Source: Chloroflexota bacterium
Lineage (GTDB): Bacteria > Chloroflexota > Anaerolineae > UBA4142
Direction: 5' to 3'
Assembly (NCBI GenBank): GCA_016208315.1
Contig: JACQYF010000122.1
Location: 1-64,000 of the forward strand
DNA length: 64,000 nucleotides
Shown here: piece after piece, positions 43,768 through 52,405 of the stretch
Layout: each line of letters opens with the position of its first letter
How positions within the stretch are numbered: position 1 is the stretch's first letter
Notes under the pieces: model-generated
Databases searched by the model: none
Told to the model about the DNA's origin: nothing
Seen by the model: only the letters and a program-made list of their open reading frames with translations
Position numbers and translations under genes: made by a program

Positions 43768-45195
43768 ATGTCATCACAACCCATCAAATTCGGAACCGAT
43801 GGCTGGCGCGGCGTTATTGCCGACGATTACACGTTTGAAAACCTGCGGCGCTGCTCGGAAGGCATGGCGCGGTATCTGGTCGAGACCGGGCAAAACAAAC
43901 GCGGCCTCGTCATCGGCTATGACACTCGTTTCGAATCCGACCTCTTTGCGCGCGCCTCCGCCGAGGTCGTTGCCGCCCACGGCATCAAGGTTTACCTCGT
44001 AGATAAACCCACGCCCACGCCGGTTATCACTTACGCGATCCTCGACAAAAAGACCGAGGGCGCGATCAACATCACCGCGAGCCACAATCCGCCAACTTGG
44101 CAGGGTTTCAAAGTGCGCGCCGATTACGCGGGGGCCATCGCGCCGGAAGGGCTGAAGCGCATCGAGGCGCGCATTCCCGACTCGGGCGACGAGGTCAAAC
44201 GTCTCGCGTTCGACGATGCGGTCAACCAGGGCCTGATCGAATTGTTCGATCCCGATCCGGCATTCCTCAAGAAAATCGCCACGCTCGTAAATGTCGAGCC
44301 GATCAAACAGGCGGGCCTCACCGTCGCGGTGGATTCGATGTGGGGCGCGGGCGCGGGCTGGTTCGAGAATATCCTCGCCGGCGGCAAAACGCGCGTCGTC
44401 GAGATTCACAACGTTCGCAACCCTGCGTTCCCGGAGATGGATCATCCCGAGCCGATTCCGCCGAACGTCAACGGCTTGATGGAACTCGTCAAGCGCGAGC
44501 ACGCCGACGTCGGCATCGCCACGGACGGGGACGCGGACCGCGTGGGCGGCTCGACCGAAAAAGGTGTGTTCATCCACCAATTGCAGATGTATGCGCTCCT
44601 CGCGCTGTATCTGCTACAAGTGCGCGGCTATCGCGGACCGATCGTCAAGACGCTGAACACCACTTCGATGCTCGAGCTGCTCGGCAAGAAATTCGGCGTG
44701 CCCGTGCATGAAACCGGCGTGGGGTTCAAGTATGTCGCGCCCAAGATGTTGGAGACGGACGCGATGATCGGCGGCGAGGAATCGGGCGGGTACGCGTTCC
44801 GCAATCACATTCCCGAACGCGATGGGATCGTCGCCGGGCTTTTCTTGATGGATTTCGTCGTCCAGACTGGCAAGAAACCGTCCCAACTGCTCGACCATCT
44901 CTTCGAACTGGTCGGCCCGCATTACTACGAGCGCATTGACACCGACTTTCCCGAAGCGCGGCGCGCGGAAATTCTCCAGCGCTTGCGCGACGCCAAGCCG
45001 AGCGAGATCGCCGGTTTCAAAGTGACCGGCATCAACACAATGGACGGCTATAAATATTTGTTGAGCGATGGCGGCTGGCTGGTAATCCGCTTCTCCGGCA
45101 CCGAGCCGATCATGCGTTTTTACGTCGAGACGACGCAGGACAACAAGCGGCAGGACGTGCTGGCCGCGGGGCTGAAGCTGGCGGGGTTAAAATAA
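43768..45195 (+). CDS. Phosphoglucomutase/phosphomannomutase
   Basis: 475 residues. KFGTDGWRGVIADDYT, catalytic Ser in ITASHNPPTWQGFKV, metal loop DGDADRVGG, sugar loop GGEESGGYAF, and phosphate loop RFSGTEP. It can supply glucose 1-phosphate to RmlA or mannose 1-phosphate for the GDP-sugar route; substrate choice cannot be read from sequence alone. GGAG precedes the ATG. Confidence 0.9.
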   Translation: MSSQPIKFGTDGWRGVIADDYTFENLRRCSEGMARYLVETGQNKRGLVIGYDTRFESDLFARASAEVVAAHGIKVYLVDKPTPTPVITYAILDKKTEGAINITASHNPPTWQGFKVRADYAGAIAPEGLKRIEARIPDSGDEVKRLAFDDAVNQGLIELFDPDPAFLKKIATLVNVEPIKQAGLTVAVDSMWGAGAGWFENILAGGKTRVVEIHNVRNPAFPEMDHPEPIPPNVNGLMELVKREHADVGIATDGDADRVGGSTEKGVFIHQLQMYALLALYLLQVRGYRGPIVKTLNTTSMLELLGKKFGVPVHETGVGFKYVAPKMLETDAMIGGEESGGYAFRNHIPERDGIVAGLFLMDFVVQTGKKPSQLLDHLFELVGPHYYERIDTDFPEARRAEILQRLRDAKPSEIAGFKVTGINTMDGYKYLLSDGGWLVIRFSGTEPIMRFYVETTQDNKRQDVLAAGLKLAGLK

Positions 45196-45205
45196 GGAGA
45201 ATTCA

Positions 45206-45484
45206 ATGGCTACGAGACGCTCGAAACGCTCGCAACCTAAGAAGACACGTAAAGCCACGCCCTACCCAACACGCGGCGGCGAGAGTCTAGAAAATCGGAC
45301 TCTCAAGAAACACGAGGACGAATTTCGTGGCAAGAACGTAATCGTCATCGGCACAGAAATCCACCCGATCAAAAACGGTAAGCAGGCGGCGCGCTTGCTG
45401 GAGGAATTGCGCCGGAAATATCCCAAGCGAACGCCGCTACTGACCTATGTTTGGGGAGACGAAACGTACATCTTATGCCATTGA
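45206..45484 (+). CDS. DUF5678-like small protein
   Basis: 92 residues: a basic N-terminal tail (RRSKRSQPKKTRK), then a small alpha/beta core (KNVIVIGTEIHPIKNGKQAA, LLEELRRKYP, LLTYVWGDETYIL) of the DUF5678 kind. A good AAGGAG site lies before the ATG. The last 10 bases overlap the start of a retropepsin-like gene, so the two are coupled. Function unknown; such proteins are often found in pairs with aspartyl protease-like proteins. Confidence 0.7.
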   Translation: MATRRSKRSQPKKTRKATPYPTRGGESLENRTLKKHEDEFRGKNVIVIGTEIHPIKNGKQAARLLEELRRKYPKRTPLLTYVWGDETYILCH

Positions 45485-45906
45485 CCCTTCGTTTCCAAGA
45501 GATCCCATCCAAGTTGTTTGGACGTATCTATCGTCCTGTTGCAGATGTGGATTTCAAACACAAGACGAGAGATATCTGGATTCCTATCCGACTGATCATT
45601 GACACCGGCGCCGATTACTCAGTTCTGCCGCGATCCTACGCGCTTCCGTTGGGAATTGACCTAGAACGCGACTGCCAAGAGCATTGGACAATCGGGATCG
45701 GAGGAAGCGAAAGAATTTTTCTTTATCAGGGTCAGCAAGTACGCCTGGGCAAATATGCGCGCATCGTTCCAGTGGGATTTCTCGATCGGGAAATCGGCCC
45801 TGCGTTGTTCGGACGGCATGAGTTCCTTGAAACGTTCAAAGCCATTTTTGCAGATCATACTGTTAGATTCGTAAACCCGCGTCCCAGGAAGGCCCGTGCT
45901 CGTTGA
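45475..45906 (+). CDS. Retropepsin-like aspartic protease
   Basis: 143 residues. The active-site triad is LIIDTGADYSVLP (Asp43-Thr-Gly), with a flap-like strand and a later hydrophobic-Gly segment (ALFGRHEF). A single-domain retropepsin acts as a homodimer. It is encoded with the DUF5678-like gene (10-base overlap) and overlaps the tatD start, so the three are likely co-translated. The substrate is unknown. Confidence 0.75.
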   Translation: MPLTLRFQEIPSKLFGRIYRPVADVDFKHKTRDIWIPIRLIIDTGADYSVLPRSYALPLGIDLERDCQEHWTIGIGGSERIFLYQGQQVRLGKYARIVPVGFLDREIGPALFGRHEFLETFKAIFADHTVRFVNPRPRKARAR

Positions 45907-46666
45907 CGCCCATTGCCATTTGGATGACGAACAGTTCGGCGACGACCTCGACGCGGTCGTGGCGCGCGCCGTGGACGCGGGCGTCGTCGCGATCGTCACT
46001 GCGGGCGGGGATGTCGCGTCGAGCCAGGTGGCTGTAGCGCTTGCCGAAAAGTACGAGCAGGTCTACGCCGCAGTTGGGATTCATCCGCATCACGCTGCTT
46101 CGTTCGGCGAGACCGCGCTGAAAGAGATTCGTGCGCTTGCCCAACATCGCAAGGTCGTCGCCATCGGCGAAATCGGGCTGGACTTTCATTACGCCGACGG
46201 CGCGCCGCGCGAGGTTCAAGAGCGAAACTTGATCGCCCATCTCGATCTGGCCGAAGAGCTAGGCAAGCCGGTTGTCATTCACGACCGCGACGCGCATCGC
46301 GCGGTGATGGATATTCTTCGACAGAGAAACGGCAAGCCGCGCGGGATGCTCCACTGCTTTTCGGGGGATTTGGAGATGGCGCGGCAGGCGATTGATCTCG
46401 GGTACTTGATCTCTTTCGCCGGGAACGTGACGTTCTCGAACGCGCGGCAGTTGCAGGCGATCGCGCGCGCGATTACGCTGGATCGCATCTTGATCGAAAC
46501 GGACGCGCCCTATCTCTCGCCAAAGCGCGGGCGGCGCAACGAGCCGGCAAACGTCGCGGAGGTCGCGGCGAAAATCGCCGAGTTGATGGGTGTCGAAGAA
46601 TCCGTGGTTGCAACGACCACGGCGCAGAATAGCAAGCGACTGTTTGGCTTTCGAACAATGGAGTGA
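45896..46666 (+). CDS. tatD: TatD family metal-dependent hydrolase
   Basis: 256 residues. DAHCHLDD, GIHPHHA, AIGEIGLDFHY, VIHDRDAH, LHCFSGD and LIETDAPYLSPK cover every TatD metal-binding motif. It is a 3'-5' DNA/RNA exonuclease-like enzyme. GTG start with AGGAAGG, overlapping the preceding stop. Confidence 0.94.
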   Translation: MLVDAHCHLDDEQFGDDLDAVVARAVDAGVVAIVTAGGDVASSQVAVALAEKYEQVYAAVGIHPHHAASFGETALKEIRALAQHRKVVAIGEIGLDFHYADGAPREVQERNLIAHLDLAEELGKPVVIHDRDAHRAVMDILRQRNGKPRGMLHCFSGDLEMARQAIDLGYLISFAGNVTFSNARQLQAIARAITLDRILIETDAPYLSPKRGRRNEPANVAEVAAKIAELMGVEESVVATTTAQNSKRLFGFRTME

Positions 46667-46675
46667 GAGGCATTC

Positions 46676-47644
46676 TTGGATATTAATTCGATTCTGGCCC
46701 CGATTCAAAGCGAGCTGCAGACGGTCGAAGTGCGGCTGCGGGAGGCGATTCACGTCGAGTTTGAGCCGCTGGCGAATGTGTTCGAGACGTTGATCGGCAG
46801 CGGCGGCAAACGCATCCGTCCCGCGCTGTCCGTGCTCTCGACCAAATTCCATCCCACCGATCCCGACAAAGCGCTGACTCTGGCCATCTCGACGGAACTT
46901 GTCCACGCGGCCACACTGATCCACGACGATCTGATTGACAAGTCGCCGCTGCGCCGCGGCAGCCCGACCGTCAACTCGCGCTGGAGCGGCACCGCCACCG
47001 TACTCGCGGGCGATTTCCTGTTGGCGCGCGCCGCGGACATTGCCGCGAGTCTGGATAACTTTCGCGTGATGCGGTTATTTGCGCGGACGCTTATGGCGAT
47101 CTGTGACGGCGAGATTCGCCAGGATTTCGGCGGCGCGCATTGGCCCCCGAACCGCGAAGCATACTATCGCCACATTGACAGCAAGACGGCCTCGCTCTTT
47201 GTCGCGTGTACGGAATCCGGGGCGATCTTGAGCAGCGCGTCCGAAGATGAAATCACGGCTTTGAGAGATTTCGGCCACAACTTGGGAAGGGCCTTTCAAA
47301 TCGCCGACGATATTCTGGATTTTACGGCGGATCAAAGAGCGTTGGGTAAGCCGGTCGGGAGCGACCTGCGCCAAGGGACGCTGACGCTCCCGGTCTTTTA
47401 TTTCGTCGAGCAAGACCCGCGCGGCGCACAGGTCGAGGAAACGCTGCAACTCGATGCGCACGACGGTCCCGAAATGGATCGTCTTATCGAGGCCATTCGC
47501 CAATCGCCCGCGATTGCGGCCTCGAAAGCCGAAGCGCGCCGCCACGTCCAAGCGGCTCAAGAGAGTTTGACCATCTTGCCAAACAACTCGTATCGCCAGG
47601 CCCTGCATAACCTGGCAAACTATGTCGTAGACCGAACGACCTAA
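46676..47644 (+). CDS. Polyprenyl diphosphate synthase
   Basis: 322 residues. First Asp-rich motif DDLID (84-88) in LIHDDLIDKSPLRRG, second motif ADDILDF, GGKRIRP at 43-49. Chain elongation of isoprenoid diphosphates for quinones or lipid carriers. The residue before the first motif region is bulky enough for a long product, but chain length is not predictable here. TTG start with GAGAGG. Confidence 0.9.
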   Translation: MDINSILAPIQSELQTVEVRLREAIHVEFEPLANVFETLIGSGGKRIRPALSVLSTKFHPTDPDKALTLAISTELVHAATLIHDDLIDKSPLRRGSPTVNSRWSGTATVLAGDFLLARAADIAASLDNFRVMRLFARTLMAICDGEIRQDFGGAHWPPNREAYYRHIDSKTASLFVACTESGAILSSASEDEITALRDFGHNLGRAFQIADDILDFTADQRALGKPVGSDLRQGTLTLPVFYFVEQDPRGAQVEETLQLDAHDGPEMDRLIEAIRQSPAIAASKAEARRHVQAAQESLTILPNNSYRQALHNLANYVVDRTT

Positions 47645-47649
47645 GCGCG

Positions 47650-48594
47650 ATGGACCTATCCATCCTGATCGTCAGTTGGAACGTGTGCGAGCTGCTGCGG
47701 CAATGCCTGTGCTCAGTCGCCAGTAGTCAGTATTCAGTAGCCAGACAAGAACATAATCTGACCACTGAAGTGATCGTGGTGGACAATTGCTCCGCGGACG
47801 GAACCGTCGAGATGCTGCGCGCCGAGTTCCCTGAGGTTCGACTGATCGCCAACCCGCAGAACGTCGGCTTTACGCGTGCGAACAATCAAGCCCTTGCGGT
47901 CGCGCAGGGGCGTTATCTTTTCTTGCTCAACCCTGATACGGAGGTCCGTCCCCGCGCGCTCCATACGCTCATCGCCTACATGGACGCGCACCCGCGCGTG
48001 GGCATGATCGGCCCGCAACTGCTCTATGGCGACGGCTCAGTTCAATCTTCGCGGCGGCGCTTTCCGACGCTGGCCACCGCCTTCCTCGAATCCACCAAGC
48101 TCCAGCAATGGTTCCCACAGAACCGCGTCCTCACGCGTTACTATATGCGCGATACGCGCGACGATGCGACGCAAGAGGTAGACTGGGTCAACGGCTCGGC
48201 CATGTTCACGCGACGCGAGGTTTATGACCAGATTGGGGGATTTGACGAACGGTTCTTCATGTACTCGGAAGAACTCGATTGGTGCTATCGCATCCAGCGC
48301 GCGGGATGGCAGATCGTCTATCTGCCGACCGCGCAGATCACGCACTACGAGGGCAAGTCGTCGGAGCAAGCGGCGGCCCAGCGCGATATCTACTTCCATT
48401 CCAGCAAGATTCGGTATTTTCGAAAATACCATGGGGCGTTCGTCGCGGAAATCTTGCGCGCGTTTCTGCTGCTGATGTTCGCGTTCCAGATCGCGGAAGA
48501 GGGCGGCAAGTGGCTGTTGGGCCACAAACGCGAAATGCGCGCCGCGCGGGTCAGGGCATATTGGCAGGTGCTGGCAAGTGGGTTAAAAAAGTGA
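47650..48594 (+). CDS. GT2-family glycosyltransferase, rhamnosyltransferase-like
   Basis: 314 residues, GT-A fold: LSILIVSWNVCELLRQCL, DNCSADGT, the metal motif NPDTEV, SAMFTRREVYDQIGGFDERFF and EELDWCYRI. Fits WbbL-like rhamnosyl or similar transfer during glycan assembly. A short phrase-repeat insertion (SVASSQYSVARQE) lies near residue 25-37. ATG 47650, 5 bases after the prenyl synthase stop. Confidence 0.9.
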   Translation: MDLSILIVSWNVCELLRQCLCSVASSQYSVARQEHNLTTEVIVVDNCSADGTVEMLRAEFPEVRLIANPQNVGFTRANNQALAVAQGRYLFLLNPDTEVRPRALHTLIAYMDAHPRVGMIGPQLLYGDGSVQSSRRRFPTLATAFLESTKLQQWFPQNRVLTRYYMRDTRDDATQEVDWVNGSAMFTRREVYDQIGGFDERFFMYSEELDWCYRIQRAGWQIVYLPTAQITHYEGKSSEQAAAQRDIYFHSSKIRYFRKYHGAFVAEILRAFLLLMFAFQIAEEGGKWLLGHKREMRAARVRAYWQVLASGLKK

Positions 48595-48596
48595 CC

Positions 48597-49841
48597 ATGC
48601 GTGTCCTCTTCATCACTGGCGAATATCCACCCATGCAAGGCGGCGTGGGCGATTACACGCGCGAGATCGCCCACGGGCTGGCGGCGCACGGCGCCGAGGT
48701 TCGCGTCCTCACGTCACAATTGGCAACTACCAATTACCAATTACCAATTACCAATCGCCAATTTTCCATTCGCCCGATCATCGCCAAGTGGAACTGGTCG
48801 AGTCTCCGCGTGATCTCCAATTATGTTCGTGATTTCGCGCCCGACATCGTCAACATCCAGTACCAGACCGGCGCGTACGCGATGCACCCGGCCATCAATT
48901 TTCTCCCGCGCATGCTGCGATTTCCCTTCTTTCCCTCATTTCCCAAATTTGTCGTCACCTTCCACGACCTCCGCATCCCTTACCTCTTCCCCAAAGCCGG
49001 CCCCCTCCGCGAATGGGTCACGCGCGAGCTGGCTCGATCGTGCCACGCCGTAATCGCGACCAACGCCGAAGACTATTCCAAGCTTTCGCCTTTTAACTTG
49101 AGACTTTTGACTTGTATCCCCATCGGCTCCAACATACCAACCATCGAGCCGCAGGACTATCGCCGTTCCGAGTGGCGCGCCCAACTTGGCGTATCGGATG
49201 GAGAATTGCTGCTGTGCCATTTCGGTTTTGTGAACGCGCGCAAAGGATGCGATACGCTCGTCCGCGCGCTCGCCATGTTGCCGAATGCGAAACTCTTGAT
49301 GATGGGCGGGCAGACCGGCGCGAGCGATCCGACGAATGTGGCGCAACTTGCTCAACTCCAATCCTTGATCGCCGAACTCGGCTTGACGGAGCGCGTGCGC
49401 TGGACCGGCTACACGCCGCCGGAGGTGGTCACCGCAAATTTCCGCGCCGCGGATCTCTGCGTCCTGCCGTATCGCGAAGGCGCGTCGTATCAACACGGCA
49501 CGCTGATGGCCGCGCTCGCGCACGCGATGCCGATTGTAACCACCGCCTCACCCCCTACCCCCCTTCCCCCTCCCCCCTCTCCTGGAACGAAGTTCAGTTC
49601 CAGGAGAGGGGGGAGGGGGACCGAGGGGGAGGGGGGTGAGGTCACATTGAGTGATAGTCACAATTGCCTCTTGGTTTCCCCCGACGATCCGCACGCGCTT
49701 GCGCAAGCCATTCAGCGCGCGGCTGGCTCGCCGGAATTGCGCGCGCGGCTCAGCCGTGGCGCGTGTGACCTCGCGCAGCATTTCACCTGGTACAAAATCG
49801 TCCAACAATACCTCGAATTGTTCAACCACCTAACCATCTAA
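48597..49841 (+). CDS. GT4-family glycosyltransferase carrying repeat insertions
   Basis: 414 residues, GT-B fold: FITGEYPPMQGGVGDYTREI, NIQYQTGAY, VTFHDLRIPYLFP, FGFVNARKGCDTLVRAL and GTLMAALAHAMPIVTT. Two in-frame phrase repeats are evident: TTNYQLPITNRQFS (residues about 42-55) and an about 31-residue Pro/Arg/Gly insert before NCLLVSPDD. Both sit in loops, so the enzyme may still fold. The start is 2 bases after the previous stop. Confidence 0.88.
   Translation: MRVLFITGEYPPMQGGVGDYTREIAHGLAAHGAEVRVLTSQLATTNYQLPITNRQFSIRPIIAKWNWSSLRVISNYVRDFAPDIVNIQYQTGAYAMHPAINFLPRMLRFPFFPSFPKFVVTFHDLRIPYLFPKAGPLREWVTRELARSCHAVIATNAEDYSKLSPFNLRLLTCIPIGSNIPTIEPQDYRRSEWRAQLGVSDGELLLCHFGFVNARKGCDTLVRALAMLPNAKLLMMGGQTGASDPTNVAQLAQLQSLIAELGLTERVRWTGYTPPEVVTANFRAADLCVLPYREGASYQHGTLMAALAHAMPIVTTASPPTPLPPPPSPGTKFSSRRGGRGTEGEGGEVTLSDSHNCLLVSPDDPHALAQAIQRAAGSPELRARLSRGACDLAQHFTWYKIVQQYLELFNHLTI
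48719..48771 (+). repeat. CCAATTACC phrase repeat inside a glycosyltransferase gene
   Basis: Four near-copies of ACCAATTACCAATTACC, in frame with the gene. Confidence 0.7.
49549..49640 (+). repeat. CCCCTTCCCCCTCCC phrase repeat inside a glycosyltransferase gene
   Basis: CCCCTTCCCCCTCCCCCCTC, then GAACGAAGTTC-like centre, then GAGAGGGGGGAGGGGGACC. Self-complementary and in frame. Confidence 0.75.
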
Positions 49842-49882
49842 CCACCTAACGACCCAACCACCCAACCACCTAACCACCTCCC

Positions 49883-49913
49883 TTGCGCCGTTTTTCGATT
49901 TTTGTTGTATAAT
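49883..49913 (+). promoter_or_regulatory. Possible ftsK promoter
   Basis: Perfect -10 TATAAT (49908-49913), 15 bases before the ATG. TTGCGC lies 19 bases upstream as a weak -35. Confidence 0.45.
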
Positions 49914-49927
49914 ACAAATGTTCCAAA

Positions 49928-52288
49928 ATGGCTTATCGAAAACCGCGCGCGAAACCAAAAGAACAACCCAGAACCAAGCCGCTCGTGCAGCTCGACCCGG
50001 AACGCTGGGAAGAGATTGCCGCGATCGTCGTCTTTATCCTCGCGGCGCTCACCGCGCTCGCCGCGTTCAATCTGAGCGGCGGTTTTTTGCTCACGCCTTG
50101 GGTGCAGACTTTGCAATTGTTCTTGGGCTGGGGAGTCTATTTCACGCCGCTGCTCCTGCTCGGGTTGGGCTTGTGGCTTTTCTTCGACGCGCTCGACAGA
50201 ATCGTAAACATCGGTTGGGAACGCCCGATCGGCTTGGGCTTGTTCTATCTCTGGCTCGTCGCCGTGCTGCATTGGGTCAACTCATTCGAGAACCTGACCA
50301 AGATGCCCGGCAAGTTTGAAGGCGGTGGATGGCTCGGTTGGGCGATCACGTTTGTCCTCGTGCAAGCGTTTGGCACCGTCGCCGGCGCGTTCGCCTTGCT
50401 CGCCATCGTCAGCATCGCGCTGATTCTGCTTTTCAACATTTCGCTGCCTGAGCTCCTGCGCCGAATCTTCTACCTCGCGCGGCTGATTCCGAACCTGCCC
50501 CGCGAACTGAGTCCGGGCAAGAAACAACCCGCCTCACCCCCTACCCCCCTTCCCCCTCCCCCCTCTCCCTCTAGCCACGCCGTTAACGACGTGGCTAGAG
50601 GGAGAGGGGGAGGGGGGGTGGGGGGTGGGGGTGAGGTGAAAAGCCCCATCGCCGCGCGCATCATCGGCAGCCCGCCCACTTCGCCCGCTCCCGCGATTCC
50701 GTCCCCGCCCACCATTCAGCGCGAGTGGCGTCTGCCGAACATTAGCGATATTCTCGAAGAAAGCGCCGAGCAAGAAATCAGCCAACAGGAAATTCGCGGC
50801 AAGGTCCGCATCATCGAGGAAACGCTCTCGCATTTCGGCGTGCCCGCCAAGGTGCTCGAAGTCAATCAAGGTCCGACCATCACGCAATTCGGCGTCGAGC
50901 CGGGCTTTATCGAACAAAAAGGCGTGGATGGCAAAGTGCATCGCGTCAAGGTCAAAGTCAGCCGCATTAGCGCGCTGCAACACGACCTGGAACTCGCGCT
51001 CGCCGCCGCGCCGATTCGGATCGAAGCGCCGGTGCCGGGCCGCAGCGTCGTCGGTATCGAGGTGCCGAACTTGCAGGTCGGGATGGTCAGTCTGCGCGGC
51101 ATTATCGAGTCCGAGACATTTGCAAAGATCAAGTCCAAACTGCGGATCGCACTGGGGCAGGATGTCGCCGGTCAACCGATCTGCGCGGACCTCGCGACGA
51201 TGCCGCACTTGCTCATCGCCGGCGCGACCGGGTCCGGCAAATCGGTCTGCGTCAACTCGATCATCGCCGCGCTGCTTTGCACGACGACGCCGACCGAAGT
51301 GCAATTCGTGATGATTGACCCCAAGCGCGTCGAGCTGGTCAATTTTAACGGTATTCCGCACTTGCAGCGCCCGGTCGTCAACGAAGTAGACGGCGCGGTC
51401 GGCGCGCTCCAAAGCGCGGTCGAAGAGATGGACAAGCGGTTCAAGCTGTTCGCGCAAAAAGGCGCGCGCAATATCGAAATCTACAACCACATGGTCGAGG
51501 ATCAGCCGACCGAAAAACTGCCGTTCTTTATCGTGATCGTAGACGAGTTGGCTGATTTGATGATGGTCGCGGCGAATGAGGTCGAGCACACGATCACGCG
51601 CCTCGCCCAGATGGCGCGCGCGACCGGCATCCACTTGATCCTCGCGACCCAGCGGCCTTCGGTGGATGTCGTGACCGGCTTGATCAAGGCGAACTTTCCC
51701 GCGCGCATCTCGTTCGCGGTGACGAGCCAAATTGATTCGCGCGTCGTGCTCGATTCGCCCGGCGCGGAAAAGCTCCTCGGCCGCGGCGATATGCTGTACA
51801 TGGCCAGCGATTCGTCGAAATTACTGCGGCTGCAAGGGTGCTTTGTGTCCGATCGCGAATTGGAAAAATTGGTGACGTACTGGAAAGGGTTTACGCCACC
51901 CGCGCCCACTGTGCCGTCGCCGCCGGATACAGTCGTGCAGACCACGTTGTGGGGTGGGAGTGTACCCGTAAAGGCGGGCGCGTCCGAAGAAGACGACCTG
52001 CTGCCGCAAGCCATCGAGGTCGTGAAGCAGACTCGGAAAGCATCGGTCTCGCTCCTTCAACGCAAACTGCGGATCGGTTATTCCCGCGCCGCGCGCTTGA
52101 TCGAATTACTCGAAGAGAAGGGCGTCGTGGGACCGGACGAAGGTCCGACGAAAGGCCGCGCGGTGCTCGCGCCAGATCGCCCGACCCATTCGCCCACGCG
52201 ACGTTCCACATTGCCGCGCGCATCAGACACCGGGCTTGACTTTTCGGATTTCACCGAAGCCGATTGGGACGATACGGACAAAGAGTAG
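49928..52288 (+). CDS. ftsK: DNA translocase FtsK/SpoIIIE
   Basis: 786 residues. Four N-terminal membrane helices (to about residue 170), a Pro-rich linker, an alpha domain, the RecA-like motor with Walker A GATGSGKSV, Walker B FIVIVDELADLMM, and RLAQMARATGIHLILATQRPS, and a C-terminal gamma domain with KASVSLLQRKLRIGYSRAARLI for DNA orientation reading. It moves DNA during septum closure. The linker contains an in-frame phrase repeat (about residues 202-236). Confidence 0.96.
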   Translation: MAYRKPRAKPKEQPRTKPLVQLDPERWEEIAAIVVFILAALTALAAFNLSGGFLLTPWVQTLQLFLGWGVYFTPLLLLGLGLWLFFDALDRIVNIGWERPIGLGLFYLWLVAVLHWVNSFENLTKMPGKFEGGGWLGWAITFVLVQAFGTVAGAFALLAIVSIALILLFNISLPELLRRIFYLARLIPNLPRELSPGKKQPASPPTPLPPPPSPSSHAVNDVARGRGGGGVGGGGEVKSPIAARIIGSPPTSPAPAIPSPPTIQREWRLPNISDILEESAEQEISQQEIRGKVRIIEETLSHFGVPAKVLEVNQGPTITQFGVEPGFIEQKGVDGKVHRVKVKVSRISALQHDLELALAAAPIRIEAPVPGRSVVGIEVPNLQVGMVSLRGIIESETFAKIKSKLRIALGQDVAGQPICADLATMPHLLIAGATGSGKSVCVNSIIAALLCTTTPTEVQFVMIDPKRVELVNFNGIPHLQRPVVNEVDGAVGALQSAVEEMDKRFKLFAQKGARNIEIYNHMVEDQPTEKLPFFIVIVDELADLMMVAANEVEHTITRLAQMARATGIHLILATQRPSVDVVTGLIKANFPARISFAVTSQIDSRVVLDSPGAEKLLGRGDMLYMASDSSKLLRLQGCFVSDRELEKLVTYWKGFTPPAPTVPSPPDTVVQTTLWGGSVPVKAGASEEDDLLPQAIEVVKQTRKASVSLLQRKLRIGYSRAARLIELLEEKGVVGPDEGPTKGRAVLAPDRPTHSPTRRSTLPRASDTGLDFSDFTEADWDDTDKE
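50531..50638 (+). repeat. Phrase inverted repeat inside the FtsK linker
   Basis: CCCCTTCCCCCTCCCCCCTC, then CTAGCCACG CCGTTAACGA CGTGGCTAG hairpin, then GGGAGAGGGGGAGGGGGGGT. Arms are complementary. Translated as a Pro-rich then Gly/Arg-rich stretch. Confidence 0.8.
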
Positions 52289-52405
52289 AAATTTCCCCAT
52301 TTCGCCATTATGCTCTATAATGGTGTCTGCTTTCGGCATCGGCGCCGAATTGTTGTTCCCTGCTCTAACCCTCATCAAATTCCCATTGAAAGGAGAAATT
52401 GACCG

